Shown: positions 29,900-40,622 of the stretch, one piece after another
How the letters are laid out: each line of letters begins with the position of its first letter
How positions within the stretch are numbered: position 1 is the stretch's first letter
Origin: Alphaproteobacteria bacterium
GTDB taxonomy: Bacteria > Pseudomonadota > Alphaproteobacteria > Puniceispirillales > UBA1172
Length of the DNA: 64,000 bases
Assembly: GCA_016778985.1 (NCBI GenBank)
Contig: JADHOM010000002.1
Location: 60,987 to 124,986, forward strand
Reading direction: 5' to 3'
The notes under the pieces: model-generated
What the model saw: only the letters and a program-made list of their open reading frames with translations
What the model was told of the DNA's origin: nothing
The model's database searches: none
Made by a program: the position numbers and the translations under genes

Positions 29900-32869
29900 T
29901 TATTCTGCGACAAACCGAACACCAATAGCATCCAGATCAAGCGCATCATTCACGAGTTTCTGCTGTTCTTTCTGATGTCTGGACAGGCTACCTGTTGCTG
30001 GCGATGCCGCCGCATCACGGCCAACATATACTGGCCTTGTATGCTTATTGCCAATAGTTAAAAGGAGGTTTTCTAGGCGTGGATCAATAAAATCCCAAGC
30101 CCCCATATTCATTGGCTCTTCCTGACACCAAACAATTTGCGCCTCTGTTGCCGCCGTAAATACTCGTGTTAATGGCCCTTTGGGAAACGGATAAAGCTGC
30201 TCCACTCGGACAATAGCGATATCAGTAATGCCGCGCTTTTGTCTTTCATCAATGAGATCATAATAGACCTTACCCGAACAGAGAACAATTCGTTTTGGCG
30301 ATGCGCTGATCGTTTTATCGTGTTCTTCAATGACGCGATGAAAGGACGATCCATCAAGAAAATCATCAATGCTAGACACGCATGCCTTATGCCGGAGCAG
30401 GGATTTAGGGGTCATAACAATCAGCGGTTTACGGAAGTCACGCCGCACCTGACGTCTTAAGGCATGAAAATAATTGGCTGGCGTCGTACAGTTAACAACC
30501 TGCATATTGTCTTCGGCACATAGTTGCAGATAGCGTTCCAGTCGTGCTGACGAATGTTCAGGGCCTTGGCCCTCATGACCGTGCGGCAGCAACATCACCA
30601 GACCACTCATGCGGAGCCATTTAGCCTCACCTGATGAAATGAACTGATCAACAACAACCTGCGCGCCATTGGCAAAATCACCAAACTGCGCTTCCCACAT
30701 CACCAGCGCATTTGGTTCGGCCTGACTAAATCCGTAATCAAATCCGAGAACAGAGGCTTCTGATAACGGCGAGTCAATGACCTCAAATGTGGATTGATCA
30801 GGAGCAATATGATGGAGAGGGGTGTAGCGCTCATTTGTATCTTGATCAACAAATACAGCATGCCGCTGTGAGAATGTTCCTCGGCATGAATCCTGACCAG
30901 ACAGCCGCACCATATTGCCCTCAAGCAAAAGCGTGCCAAAGGCCAGATGCTCAGCCGTCGCCCAGTCTATGTTTTCACCTGATGAGATGGCTTTTTTACG
31001 CGTCTCAATCACACGCTTCAGCTTAGAGTTAATGGATAAGCCATCAGGTATTGTTGTCATCGCGCCAGCAACACGGTCAATAGCATCTTTAGCCACCGAG
31101 GTTGAACCGCGTCTATCATCCCCATGAGCGGTGCGAAGGCCTGACCACTTGCCTTCTAACCAGTCTGCTTTATTGGGTTTATAATTTGTGCCCGCCTCAA
31201 ACTCTTCCTCTAAATGCGCGAGATGATCATCAACAATCTGCTGCGTTTCTTCTGCTGTCATCTCACCTTCGGCAATCAGCTGATCTGCATACATTTTTCG
31301 CACAGATGGATGGGCAGCGATTTTCTGATACATTTTAGGCTGCGTGAACATCGGCTCATCGCCTTCATTGTGACCAAAGCGGCGATAACAGATCATATCA
31401 ATGACAACATCTGTTTTAAACTTCTGCCTGAACTCTGTTGCGATTCGCGCGACATGTACCACCGCCTCAACATCATCGGTATTCACATGAAAGATTGGTG
31501 ACATAACCATCTTGGCGACATCTGTTGGATAAGGTGATGAGCGGGAATATGCCGGATCAGTCGTGAAGCCAATCTGGTTATTAACAATAATATGCATGGT
31601 GCCGCCTGTGCGATAGCCGCGCAAAGCCGAAAAGGCGAAGGTTTCAGCAACAATACCCTGACCAGCAAATGCCGCATCACCATGAATGAGGAGCCCCATT
31701 ACTTTAGTGCCATCACTGTCTTGCTGTTGTTTCTGCTTGGCGCGTGTGCGGCCAACAACAACCGGATTAACGACCTCAAGATGTGATGGGTTTGCGTTAA
31801 GGGTCAGATGTATTTCTTTGTCATCAAAACTGCGATCTGATGAGGCACCCATATGGTATTTCACATCACCTGAGCCGCCAACATCTTCGGGATTGGCGGG
31901 ATTACCTAAAAACTCAGAGATAATGGCACGGAAAGGCTTGCTAAGAACATTATGCAAAACATTGAGCCGACCCCGATGTGACATCCCAATGACAACCTCT
32001 TGCAAGTTTAATTGAGAGCCACGTTTAAGTATCTGTTCGAGTGCCGGAATAATCGCCTCACCTCCATCAAGACCAAAGCGCTTTGTGCCAACATATTTCT
32101 TATGTAGAAATTGCTCAAAGTTTTCAGCCGAGACGAGGCGTTCATAAATAGTTTTCTTACCAAAGCTAGTGAACTCTGTGTGGTTTCGAATAGCTTCCAT
32201 ACGCTCTTGTATCCAGGATTTTTGTTCAGGGTCCTGAATATGCATGAACTCAACACCAATGGTGCCGCAATAGGTTTCTCTGACAATATCAAGGATTTGC
32301 CGCAAAGTTGCGACTTCCAACCCCAGCACATAATTAATAAAAATGGGGCGATCCATATCATCATCGGTAAAGCCATAGGTTTCTGGATCAAGTTCAGGGT
32401 GATAAGTTTTTTCAACCAGATTTAGAGGATCAAGTGAGGCTTGTAGGTGACCGCGAATACGAAAGGCGCGGATCAGCATAATGGCCTTAATGGAATCCAT
32501 TGTTGCGGCGCGAATATCAATAGAAGTGACAGCAGAGGATAGATGGCTGTTGCTATTATTGTCGCTGGCGCCAGCATCAGCGGCATTGATCACGGCACTG
32601 CCATCTAATCCCCAAGATGGCCGGCGTTCGATATCATTACCAGAGCCGACTTCGGTTAGACGGTTAAGACGTTCAAACCAGCGCGCCCATTCCTGATCAA
32701 TGGCAAGCGGATTCTGGCGCCACTTCTGTTGCAACTGAGCGATATATACGGCATTCGCACCTGATAAGAACTCCTGATCCGATTCTGAATAGACATTCGA
32801 GTCGTGGTCTCTATCGTGGCCTTTATCTTGGCCTTTATCTTGGCCTTTATCTTGGGTGGGGTCCTCCAT
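29900..32869 (-). CDS. sucA: 2-oxoglutarate dehydrogenase E1 component
   Basis: A 989-residue thiamine-diphosphate enzyme that decarboxylates 2-oxoglutarate. Visible are [17 protein letters not shown] at the E2-binding N-terminal region, [41 protein letters not shown]-like [54 protein letters not shown] and [12 protein letters not shown]. The first ~20 residues are DKGQ repeats encoded by 12-bp tandem copies (32806-32853), probably disordered. GAGGA lies just before the ATG. Upstream is mdh, with no sucCD between them. Confidence 0.97.
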   Translation of the reverse strand: MEDPTQDKGQDKGQDKGHDRDHDSNVYSESDQEFLSGANAVYIAQLQQKWRQNPLAIDQEWARWFERLNRLTEVGSGNDIERRPSWGLDGSAVINAADAGASDNNSNSHLSSAVTSIDIRAATMDSIKAIMLIRAFRIRGHLQASLDPLNLVEKTYHPELDPETYGFTDDDMDRPIFINYVLGLEVATLRQILDIVRETYCGTIGVEFMHIQDPEQKSWIQERMEAIRNHTEFTSFGKKTIYERLVSAENFEQFLHKKYVGTKRFGLDGGEAIIPALEQILKRGSQLNLQEVVIGMSHRGRLNVLHNVLSKPFRAIISEFLGNPANPEDVGGSGDVKYHMGASSDRSFDDKEIHLTLNANPSHLEVVNPVVVGRTRAKQKQQQDSDGTKVMGLLIHGDAAFAGQGIVAETFAFSALRGYRTGGTMHIIVNNQIGFTTDPAYSRSSPYPTDVAKMVMSPIFHVNTDDVEAVVHVARIATEFRQKFKTDVVIDMICYRRFGHNEGDEPMFTQPKMYQKIAAHPSVRKMYADQLIAEGEMTAEETQQIVDDHLAHLEEEFEAGTNYKPNKADWLEGKWSGLRTAHGDDRRGSTSVAKDAIDRVAGAMTTIPDGLSINSKLKRVIETRKKAISSGENIDWATAEHLAFGTLLLEGNMVRLSGQDSCRGTFSQRHAVFVDQDTNERYTPLHHIAPDQSTFEVIDSPLSEASVLGFDYGFSQAEPNALVMWEAQFGDFANGAQVVVDQFISSGEAKWLRMSGLVMLLPHGHEGQGPEHSSARLERYLQLCAEDNMQVVNCTTPANYFHALRRQVRRDFRKPLIVMTPKSLLRHKACVSSIDDFLDGSSFHRVIEEHDKTISASPKRIVLCSGKVYYDLIDERQKRGITDIAIVRVEQLYPFPKGPLTRVFTAATEAQIVWCQEEPMNMGAWDFIDPRLENLLLTIGNKHTRPVYVGRDAAASPATGSLSRHQKEQQKLVNDALDLDAIGVRFVAE
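32806..32853 (-). repeat. 12-bp tandem repeat at the sucA 5' end
   Basis: Three perfect copies of GGCCTTTATCTT (32818-32853) and one degenerate copy (32806-32817), read on the plus strand. They encode DKGQ-type repeats a few residues after the sucA start. This is a likely slippage site. Confidence 0.93.
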
Positions 32870-32905
32870 AGGGGTCCTCTATTGATGCTAGCGTTTTCAT
32901 TTCAT

Positions 32906-33874
<969 letters not shown>

Positions 33875-33940
33875 TTATGTAATCGCCCCTGCACATGAAA
33901 AACTGCTTTTGGAAACCAATTACGCTATCACAACTTTTTG

Positions 33941-33964
33941 AAAAACTGATGCAGGCAACCTGCA
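33941..33964 (-). terminator. Intrinsic terminator between zapE and mdh
   Basis: On the minus strand TGCAGG-TTG-CCTGCA (33950-33964) forms a perfect six-pair hairpin followed by TCAGTTTTT. It lies about 90 bases after the zapE stop and before mdh. Confidence 0.65.
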
Positions 33965-34054
33965 CCATAATACCCATAACAATAGTCAATCCTCATAGGA
34001 TACGCAACAAAAACACAACACCATCACTCAGATAACTTACCTATTAAACGCCTA

Positions 34055-35134
34055 TCATTTGGTATAGGCAAGTCTTGTCATTTCTGTCAGCCTTGAAACT
34101 GTTCGCGGAAACTCGCCTTGCCATTGGCTGCCCTGATAGAGCTGATTGATATCACAATCAGCCGACGCGATTAAAAACCGCTTACGGTCATAAAACGCAT
34201 CGACAAGCCATATCAATCGCCGCGTCTCATTCTGCAACGCATCGGATAGTGACGGAATATTCTGGATCAATAATCCGGCGAAGCGTTCCGCCAGCACCAA
34301 ATAATCAGCCGCCGCCAGAGGCACCCCGCATATATCATCAAAGCCGATCATGCCAACCCCATTAGCTGCGTCAGGGATGATAATCTCGCGGCCACCAATC
34401 ATCACCTTTAAAGGTTGCCGTTTAGCGCCACCTGTGAGCTGCTCCATCGCCATTGCCATCGCCGTTTCGGCATGGCTATCAAGCGGAAAATACCATCCCG
34501 GAATCTCTGCTAGCAGGCGTTGCCGCCAATCCGTATTGCCGCTAATCTCAATAACATCATTATAGGTTTTGAGAGCCTCAATAAATGGTAAAAACCGCTC
34601 ACGTTGCAGGCCATCAAGATAGAGATCATCAGGATGTCGATTTGACGTCACCACCAACACTCCACCGCGGCGCATATAGCCATCCATAACCCGCGCAATG
34701 ATCATGGCATCGGCGATATCTCTGACCTCCATCTCATCAAAACAGACAACATCAGCGCCTTTAGTTATTTGCGCCATGACCTGCCCTGTTGGATCAGATT
34801 TGCCTTGCGCCCGTTGTTTATGAACAATGGCGTGAACAGCTCGCATAAAATCATGAAAATGAAATCGGCACACATCAATATCACGGTGCTTATTGGCATG
34901 CTTGACAAACATATCCATCAACATGGATTTTCCACGGCCAACACCGCCCCAAAGATAAAGCCCTTTAATGGCTGATTTTTTTCGGCTAAATCTGAAAAAC
35001 CTGCCTTGCTTCGCAGCTATGAGGGTATCAAGCAGGTGATCCAAGCGCTCGGCTATCTCGCGCTGTGCCTTATCTTCGGTCAGGCTGCCGGTGCTGATGC
35101 GGCAGTCTAAATCATCTGATAATAATGCTGTCAT
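34055..35134 (-). CDS. zapE: Cell division protein ZapE (AFG1-like ATPase)
   Basis: A 359-residue AAA+-type ATPase. Walker A is LWGGVGRGKSMLMDMF (about 80-95), Walker B is VVCFDEMEVRDIADAMI, sensor region is VVTSNRHPDDLY, and the C-terminal part has IWLVDAFYDRKRFLI and MTRLAYTK. ZapE associates with the Z-ring; the mitochondrial counterpart is AFG1. Its position next to mdh is a common alphaproteobacterial arrangement. Start ATG at 35134. Confidence 0.95.
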   Translation of the reverse strand: MTALLSDDLDCRISTGSLTEDKAQREIAERLDHLLDTLIAAKQGRFFRFSRKKSAIKGLYLWGGVGRGKSMLMDMFVKHANKHRDIDVCRFHFHDFMRAVHAIVHKQRAQGKSDPTGQVMAQITKGADVVCFDEMEVRDIADAMIIARVMDGYMRRGGVLVVTSNRHPDDLYLDGLQRERFLPFIEALKTYNDVIEISGNTDWRQRLLAEIPGWYFPLDSHAETAMAMAMEQLTGGAKRQPLKVMIGGREIIIPDAANGVGMIGFDDICGVPLAAADYLVLAERFAGLLIQNIPSLSDALQNETRRLIWLVDAFYDRKRFLIASADCDINQLYQGSQWQGEFPRTVSRLTEMTRLAYTK

Positions 35135-35163
35135 AAGGCTAGTTCTAAATCACCGCCGAAGTT

Positions 35164-35228
35164 TTGACAATCATGATCCCAATTTTGCATTATTAGAAAA
35201 AAATTACATAGATTAACGGTTTTTTAAC
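35164..35228 (+). promoter_or_regulatory. Predicted promoter with a CtrA-like site
   Basis: TTGACA (35164-35169), an 18-base spacer and CATTAT (35188-35193) form a candidate promoter directed at the interrupted gene at 35279. Downstream, TTAA-N7-TTAAC at 35213-35228 matches the CtrA consensus used by alphaproteobacteria. One motif match in AT-rich DNA can occur by chance. Confidence 0.4.
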
Positions 35229-35278
35229 TTCTCTTTGATAGGATTCTCACAATGTAATTTTTAATTGGAAAATGTGTT

Positions 35279-36019
35279 ATGATTGATCCTATTATAAAGC
35301 AACAGTTGCAAAAATCGCCTCAGGCTCTACAAGAAAACGTTAACCATATTAGTATGTCGATGATGGAACGGCTACGTTTCCGCGTCGGTTTACTATCTAA
35401 AGATGCCCTGCAGAGCGATATTAGTAATCAGATTAAACGCAATACATACCCGATGACATTAGTGACCCCAATAACCGGCAAACCTGTTCTCGCCAATGCT
35501 AATGATCTGCATCCATCTATGGCGCTAAGTTTACTTACAGGGGCAATCGGGCATCCGTTTTATTTATTGGCGTGCCGCTTGATAAAACCCTATGACACGG
35601 TTTTGGAAGTTGGCGGCACACACCTCGATTTAGCGTTTCACACAGCCCTGAAAACAAGTCCAGTGGGCTATCATTATTCAGGTGATCTGGATAATGCAAA
35701 TTCACCTAAAATTAAAAAAATAGCTGAGCTTAATCATCTTCATTTTAAGGTTTTGCCTGATTAGAATGAGGCGACAGAGGATATATTTAATCAAATCCAG
35801 ATGCGGCTTTATACCGTTATTCTCATTAATCGATTGGAAACAGCTTTCCGCTTGGCTGATGCCACGATCCCCTTAGCATTACGGCATATCATTATCAAGA
35901 CTAATGAAATGACACCAGAGGTGAGGCAGGATCTGTTACACCAATTTGAAATTAACAATTTTGTAAAGCAATCTGAGAATGAAGACGCGATCCATGTCAT
36001 GCGAATTCGCAAGCAATAA
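35279..36019 (+). pseudogene. SAM-methyltransferase-like gene interrupted by one in-frame TAG
   Basis: The frame from ATG 35279 runs 161 codons to TAG (35762-35764) and then stays open, in the same frame, for 84 more codons to TAA at 36017-36019. The first part contains YDTVLEVGGTHLDLAF (about 116-131), which resembles the SAM-binding motif I of class I methyltransferases, perhaps of FkbM type (weak). The second part (HIIIKTNEMTPEVRQDLL...) looks like the matching C-terminal half. It is therefore probably one gene of about 246 codons broken by a point mutation, unless the TAG is read through or is a sequencing error. The base composition is more AT-rich than its neighbours. Confidence 0.6.
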
Positions 36020-36081
36020 GCATGTCATAATCCCTATTAGATGTGATCTCTATGTGATGTTGTCTATCCGCGCCTAAAATG

Positions 36082-36145
36082 GCGGCACTTATGCCGCAAC
36101 GATATCTGCCCATTTCATTAACGCTTTTTTATAAAAGCGTTAATG
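36082..36145. other. Two hairpins at the 3' end of sdhB
   Basis: GCGGCA-CTTA-TGCCGC (36082-36097) and a perfect 13-bp-arm palindrome CATTAACGCTTTT-TTAT-AAAAGCGTTAATG (36116-36145). The right arm of the second contains the sdhB stop codon (36140-36142). Neither is followed by a long U-tract on the minus strand, so they may act as mRNA 3'-end stabilisers or weak terminators for sdhCDAB. Confidence 0.6.
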
Positions 36146-36919
36146 GCGTTCAAGCTGAAGCTTTTTAATTTTGGCGATGGCTTTACCGGGGTTAAGACCT
36201 TTCGGGCATGTCTTGGTGCAATTCATAATAGTATGGCACCGATATAAACGGAACGGGTCTTCTAACGCATCAAGGCGTTCACCAGTGCTTTCATCGCGGC
36301 TATCAGCTATCCATCGATAGGCTTGCAAGAGCACCGCAGGGCCGAGATATTTATCGCCATTCCACCAATAGCTTGGGCATGCCGTCGTACAGCTAAAGCA
36401 TAATACACATTCCCACATTCCATCCAGCTCTTCACGCTCTTTCGGGCTTTGCAATCTTTCGCCATTTTCAGGCGCCGGCGTATCGGTTTTGAGCCAAGGT
36501 TCAATCGATTGCAGCTGCGCGTAAGCATGGCTTAAATCAGGCACTAAATCTTTGATCACTGGCATATGAGGCAATGGCGTAACCGTGACATCGCCTTTGA
36601 CCTCATCAATGGGCTTTAGGCAGGCAAGCGTATTTGTGCCATCAATATTCATTGAACAAGACCCACAAATCCCCTCGCGGCATGACCGTCTGAACGTCAC
36701 CGTCTGGTCTTGCTCACCCTTAATCTTAATCAAAGCATCAAGCACCATAGGGCCACATTCATCGAGATCAATGGTATAGCTATCCATGCGTGGATTATCC
36801 TCATCATCAGGTGACCAGCGATAAACATGAAATGTTTTTGTCCGCTCAGCGCCTTCGGGTGATGGATGGATTTTACCCTTTTTTACTTTTGAGTGTTGCG
36901 GCAGTGTAAACTCAGCCAT
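36140..36919 (-). CDS. sdhB: Succinate dehydrogenase iron-sulfur subunit
   Basis: A 259-residue subunit with three Fe-S clusters. [2Fe-2S] ligands are in [22 protein letters not shown], and [4Fe-4S] and [3Fe-4S] ligands are in [16 protein letters not shown] and [18 protein letters not shown]. It passes electrons from the SdhA FAD to ubiquinone at the membrane anchor. It is the last gene of sdhCDAB, 18 bp after sdhA. Confidence 0.98.
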   Translation of the reverse strand: MAEFTLPQHSKVKKGKIHPSPEGAERTKTFHVYRWSPDDEDNPRMDSYTIDLDECGPMVLDALIKIKGEQDQTVTFRRSCREGICGSCSMNIDGTNTLACLKPIDEVKGDVTVTPLPHMPVIKDLVPDLSHAYAQLQSIEPWLKTDTPAPENGERLQSPKEREELDGMWECVLCFSCTTACPSYWWNGDKYLGPAVLLQAYRWIADSRDESTGERLDALEDPFRLYRCHTIMNCTKTCPKGLNPGKAIAKIKKLQLERH

Positions 36920-36937
36920 AAGACCTATCCTTATCGA

Positions 36938-38728
36938 TTAATAGACACGAGCAACAGGTGGGATGCTCTCCACCTCATTGGTTAGTGTGGTTAACGCAAC
37001 AGACCGATAATCAACGCGTGATTTATTATTTTCATCAAGCCACATCACCGTGTGCTTCATCCAATTTTTATCATCACGGTCGGGGAAATCTTCATGCGCA
37101 TGGGCGCCACGTGATTCGGTTCTATTTTCGGCTGACCGCATGGTCACAAGAGCTTGGCTCATCAAATTATCAAGCTCAAGCGCTTCGATCAAATCTGTGT
37201 TCCAAATCAGCGAGTTATCTTGGACACTCATATCCTGAATACCGGCGGCAACATTATCCATTTTTTCAACGCCATCGGTGAGTGACTGGCTTGACCGGAA
37301 AACAGCGGCATGACGCTGCATCGCATGCTGCATCTGTAATCTGATATCAGCGGTCGAGGTTTTGCCCTTAGCATGGCGGATACGATCAAAACGCTGAAGC
37401 GCCTTGTCTGTTGCTTTCGCAGGAATAGGCGCGTGTGTAGCCCCTGAAACAACGGTTTCAGCCGCCCGATACGCTGCCGCCCGACCAAACACAACAATAT
37501 CCAAGAGTGAGTTTGTGCCCAACCGATTGGCACCATGGACAGATACGCATGCCGCCTCTCCAATGGCCATCAACCCGGGAACAACAGCGTTTTCATCTGA
37601 CTTGTTCGGGGATAGAACTTCACCATGATAATTGGTCGGTATACCGCCCATATTGTAATGCACGGTCGGCAGAACCGGAATAGGGTCACGGGTGATATCA
37701 ATACCGCAGAAAATCCGTGCCGTTTCGGTAATCCCCGGGAGCCGTTCATGCAATGTAGCAGGGTCAACATGTTCAAGATGCAACATGATATGATCTTTAT
37801 TCGGGCCAACTCCACGGCCTTCGTTAATCTCAACCGTCATAGCACGGCTAACCACATCACGGCTGGCCAAATCTTTACTGGTCGGGGCATAGCGTTCCAT
37901 AAAACGCTCACCTTCAGAGTTCGTTAAGTATCCACCCTCACCTCTAGCGCCTTCAGTGATGAGAACACCAGCTCCATAAACTCCTGTGGGATGAAACTGA
38001 ACAAACTCCATATCCTGAAGCGGTAGTCCTGCCCGCAATGCCATCGCATTACCATCACCAGTGCAGGTATGAGCAGATGTACAAGAAAAATAGACCCGGC
38101 CATAACCGCCCGTTGCCAGCACGACACGATGCGCATTGAAACGGTGCAGCGTCCCATCATCTAACCGCAATGCCAGCATTCCACGACACACTCCATCATC
38201 ATCCATGAGCAGATCAAGCGCATAATATTCAATGAAAAATTCAGCGTCATGTTTCAGACATTGCTGATATAAGGTATGCAGGATTGCATGGCCTGTTCGG
38301 TCCGCCGCCGCACAGGCACGGCGCGCCTGTGATTTTCCATAATCAACGGTATGGCCACCAAATGGCCGCTGAAAAATCTTACCTGTATCGGTGCGTGAGA
38401 AAGGCACGCCATAATGCTCAAGCTCAATCACCGAAGGAATAGCGTTCCGGCACATATATTCAATCGCATCCTGATCACCAAGCCAGTCTGAGCCTTTTAC
38501 TGTGTCATACATATGATAGCGCCAGCTATCGCCTTGCCCCATATTATCTAGCGCCGCACCAATACCGCCCTGTGCTGCTACCGTATGACTGCGTGTTGGA
38601 AACACTTTCGTCACACATGCTGTTTTCAATCCAGATGTTACCATACCAAGTGTTGCTCTTAATCCAGCACCACCAGCGCCAACAACGACGACATCAAAAT
38701 AGTGGTCGGTAATTTCATAGGAAGGCAT
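36938..38728 (-). CDS. sdhA: Succinate dehydrogenase flavoprotein subunit
   Basis: A 596-residue catalytic subunit that oxidises succinate to fumarate. The FAD site is [17 protein letters not shown], the covalently flavinylated His is in [16 protein letters not shown], and [21 protein letters not shown] and [22 protein letters not shown] follow. I start at ATG 38728 ([13 protein letters not shown]), one base after the sdhD stop. A longer reading to 38785 would overlap sdhD and adds an atypical N-terminus. Confidence 0.98.
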   Translation of the reverse strand: MPSYEITDHYFDVVVVGAGGAGLRATLGMVTSGLKTACVTKVFPTRSHTVAAQGGIGAALDNMGQGDSWRYHMYDTVKGSDWLGDQDAIEYMCRNAIPSVIELEHYGVPFSRTDTGKIFQRPFGGHTVDYGKSQARRACAAADRTGHAILHTLYQQCLKHDAEFFIEYYALDLLMDDDGVCRGMLALRLDDGTLHRFNAHRVVLATGGYGRVYFSCTSAHTCTGDGNAMALRAGLPLQDMEFVQFHPTGVYGAGVLITEGARGEGGYLTNSEGERFMERYAPTSKDLASRDVVSRAMTVEINEGRGVGPNKDHIMLHLEHVDPATLHERLPGITETARIFCGIDITRDPIPVLPTVHYNMGGIPTNYHGEVLSPNKSDENAVVPGLMAIGEAACVSVHGANRLGTNSLLDIVVFGRAAAYRAAETVVSGATHAPIPAKATDKALQRFDRIRHAKGKTSTADIRLQMQHAMQRHAAVFRSSQSLTDGVEKMDNVAAGIQDMSVQDNSLIWNTDLIEALELDNLMSQALVTMRSAENRTESRGAHAHEDFPDRDDKNWMKHTVMWLDENNKSRVDYRSVALTTLTNEVESIPPVARVY

Positions 38729-38729
38729 G

Positions 38730-39134
38730 TCAGACTCCGTTTGCCAAGGTAATGAGTAGAATACTGTATATCGACATGACAGCAAATGCTGTCATAACCA
38801 TTTTAGTGAAAGCTAATGTGAGAATTCGTCTTGTCTTTGTTGATATGTAGTCTTCTATAACAACTTGCAACCCCAGGCTAGCATGATAAAAGCCAACAGC
38901 AAGCAATAAAATCATAGCAACACTGTTAAAAGGGTGTTGTATCCATGCTCTTGCCGTATTGAGATCAGCATCGGCAAGCATGATAAAGCTGATCAGACAA
39001 TAGAGAACCAACGGGATCATACCCATTGCTGTTAATCGCTGAAGCCACCAATGTGAGACGCCTGACCGGGAAGAGCCTAGCCCTTTTGCACGGCCAAGTG
39101 GTGAACGTAGCGATGGTGAAGATATTTTGCTCAT
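38730..39134 (-). CDS. sdhD: Succinate dehydrogenase membrane anchor subunit D
   Basis: A 134-residue protein with three hydrophobic segments. The N-terminal [25 protein letters not shown] matches the alphaproteobacterial SdhD signature, and the His in [19 protein letters not shown] is the expected heme b ligand region. With SdhC it forms the ubiquinone site in the inner membrane. Confidence 0.93.
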   Translation of the reverse strand: MSKISSPSLRSPLGRAKGLGSSRSGVSHWWLQRLTAMGMIPLVLYCLISFIMLADADLNTARAWIQHPFNSVAMILLLAVGFYHASLGLQVVIEDYISTKTRRILTLAFTKMVMTAFAVMSIYSILLITLANGV

Positions 39135-39143
39135 CCTATCCCC

Positions 39144-39524
39144 TTAAGCCAGAAACAGCATATAAATGCCAGCAAGCGAAGATAACCCTGTGAAAGCCAT
39201 AACAATATAGCCGCCACGGTAAACGCCCTCAAGTGACAGCCCAATTCCAAAATCCCAGAATAAATGGCGAATACCATTGGCTAAATGATAGCTCACCGCC
39301 GCAAAAAATCCGAGCAGAACGAGCCGCCCTAGAACATGTTGCGCCACGCCTTGCACCATCTGATAATAATCACCGCCATAGGCAAGTGCAACTAGCCACC
39401 AAACAAGGAAAATTGATCCTGTGGCCAGGGCAATGCCAGAAAGCCTATGCGATATCGACATCATCGACGTTAATTGGGGTCGATAAATCATCAAATGCGG
39501 TGATAATGGTCTTTTTGCTGTCAT
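39144..39524 (-). CDS. sdhC: Succinate dehydrogenase cytochrome b556 subunit
   Basis: A 126-residue, three-helix anchor. RPLSPHLMIYRPQLTSMMSISHRLSGIAL contains the quinone-site Ser and Arg, and SYHLANGIRHLFWDFG contains the heme b His. It is the first gene of the operon, 9 bp before sdhD, with a candidate promoter at 39643-39672. Confidence 0.95.
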   Translation of the reverse strand: MTAKRPLSPHLMIYRPQLTSMMSISHRLSGIALATGSIFLVWWLVALAYGGDYYQMVQGVAQHVLGRLVLLGFFAAVSYHLANGIRHLFWDFGIGLSLEGVYRGGYIVMAFTGLSSLAGIYMLFLA

Positions 39525-39642
39525 GTAACCTCTGATTTATTGTTTGGGGCTGCCTGATTAGTGAAGCCTATCCAATATGTATTAAATTAATGTAATAGAT
39601 TAGTATAATAATTTGAAATACCAAAATCTTGTTATTTTTAAT

Positions 39643-39681
39643 ATCATAATGCTTTACCCTAGCGGTCGTCAATAACGCTAG
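39643..39681 (-). promoter_or_regulatory. Candidate sdhCDAB promoter with an inverted repeat over the -35 box
   Basis: On the minus strand TTGACG (39667-39672), 18 bases and TATGAT (39643-39648) form a candidate promoter about 120 bases before sdhC. The inverted repeat CTAGCG-N11-CGCTAG (39659-39681) surrounds the -35 box, as an operator would. Confidence 0.45.
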
Positions 39682-39697
39682 AAGACGAAAAGGTCGC

Positions 39698-39778
39698 ATG
39701 TCATCTGAATTGGATAACTCAGAAAATAAGCATATATTAATTTCCACACATCATGCCTTATTATGCGGAATAATATGA
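39698..39778 (+). CDS. 26-codon upstream ORF overlapping the pyridoxal kinase-like start
   Basis: ATG at 39698 is preceded by AAAAGG four bases upstream. The frame MSSELDNSENKHILISTHHA... ends with TGA at 39776-39778, overlapping the next gene's ATG (39775) as ATGA. The arrangement suggests translational coupling or a leader peptide. I do not recognise the peptide, and it could also be chance. Confidence 0.35.
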   Translation: MSSELDNSENKHILISTHHALLCGII

Positions 39779-40596
39779 AAACCATTCTATCTATTCAATC
39801 ACAAGTCAGTTTTGGTGCTGTTGGAAACACATTGGCGACGATGGTTGCTCATACCATGGATGTTGATATCGCTGCTATCAATACAATCAACCTAGTTGCC
39901 CATCCTGGCTATGGTTTGCGCGCTGGTGGGGCAACCAATGATGCTGATATGGAAGCCATCTTATCGGCGGTTGGGACACTTGATCTATGGGATCGCATTG
40001 GCATGGTAGCAACCGGTTATATGGCGAAACAGTCACAAGTTTTATTGACCCAAAATGCCATTAATCAGGGCAAAGATCAGCGTCAACACCCTATGCCAAT
40101 ACTGGTTGATCCCGCCTTTGGAGATCATGGTCGCCATTACAATGATACCGCCATCGCCTATGCTATTCAGCGCCATTTGCTGCCGCTTGCCGATATCATC
40201 ACGCCCAACCGATTTGAGGCCAGCTTTCTTAGCGGCATTGATATATTTAATGCCTCATCAGCGGCGACCGCTGGGCGTGAGATTTTAGCGGCATATCCTG
40301 ATATGCAGGTTGTTATTATCACCGGAATTATCAGTGATGAGAATTGCCTCGATATGCTGATTACGCACGATAATATCAGCGAACATATCGCGGCCAAGCT
40401 AACCCATAATAAAAATGGCTTTGCGGGTGGCGGTGATCTGTTTGCATCACTGTTATCGGGATATCTGATCAAAGGCCATCATATTGATCAGGCGTTTACG
40501 GAAACCGCCCGCCAAGCCAGCCTTATCCTCAGCGATTTAGATACGCGCAAAGAGAAAGATATCACCAGACAGGCGATTGCTAGTGGTTTGGTTTGA
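39775..40596 (+). CDS. Pyridoxal kinase-like protein (PdxY/PdxK family)
   Basis: A ribokinase-superfamily kinase of about 273 residues that would phosphorylate pyridoxal-type B6 vitamers. The N-terminal ILSIQSQVSFGAVGNT matches pyridoxal kinases, and INLVAHPGYG is the substrate region. DPAFGDHGRHYND and PLADIITPNRFEASFLSG match the family, and the catalytic Asp lies in AGGGDLFASLLSG. Divergence from the usual GTGD anion-hole sequence and from substrate residues makes the exact vitamer uncertain. ATG 39763 is an alternative start with no better ribosome-binding site. It is divergent from sdhC. Confidence 0.82.
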   Translation: MKTILSIQSQVSFGAVGNTLATMVAHTMDVDIAAINTINLVAHPGYGLRAGGATNDADMEAILSAVGTLDLWDRIGMVATGYMAKQSQVLLTQNAINQGKDQRQHPMPILVDPAFGDHGRHYNDTAIAYAIQRHLLPLADIITPNRFEASFLSGIDIFNASSAATAGREILAAYPDMQVVIITGIISDENCLDMLITHDNISEHIAAKLTHNKNGFAGGGDLFASLLSGYLIKGHHIDQAFTETARQASLILSDLDTRKEKDITRQAIASGLV

Positions 40597-40622
40597 GCAA
40601 GCAGAAATGATAATGCCAGTAA

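Noticed and set aside
29417..29928. Gly/Ala-rich open frames opposite sucB
   Set aside because: They mirror the Ala/Pro linker and lipoyl region of sucB; there is no ribosome-binding site or recognisable domain.
32806..32853. CRISPR-like repeats
   Set aside because: Units are adjacent 12-mers without spacers and lie in the sucA coding frame; no CRISPR array or cas gene is seen anywhere in the window.
35762..35764. TAG as a pyrrolysine codon
   Set aside because: No pylT/pylS-type genes are seen, the gene is not a methylamine methyltransferase, and many nearby genes would need checking for TAG use; a nonsense mutation is simpler.
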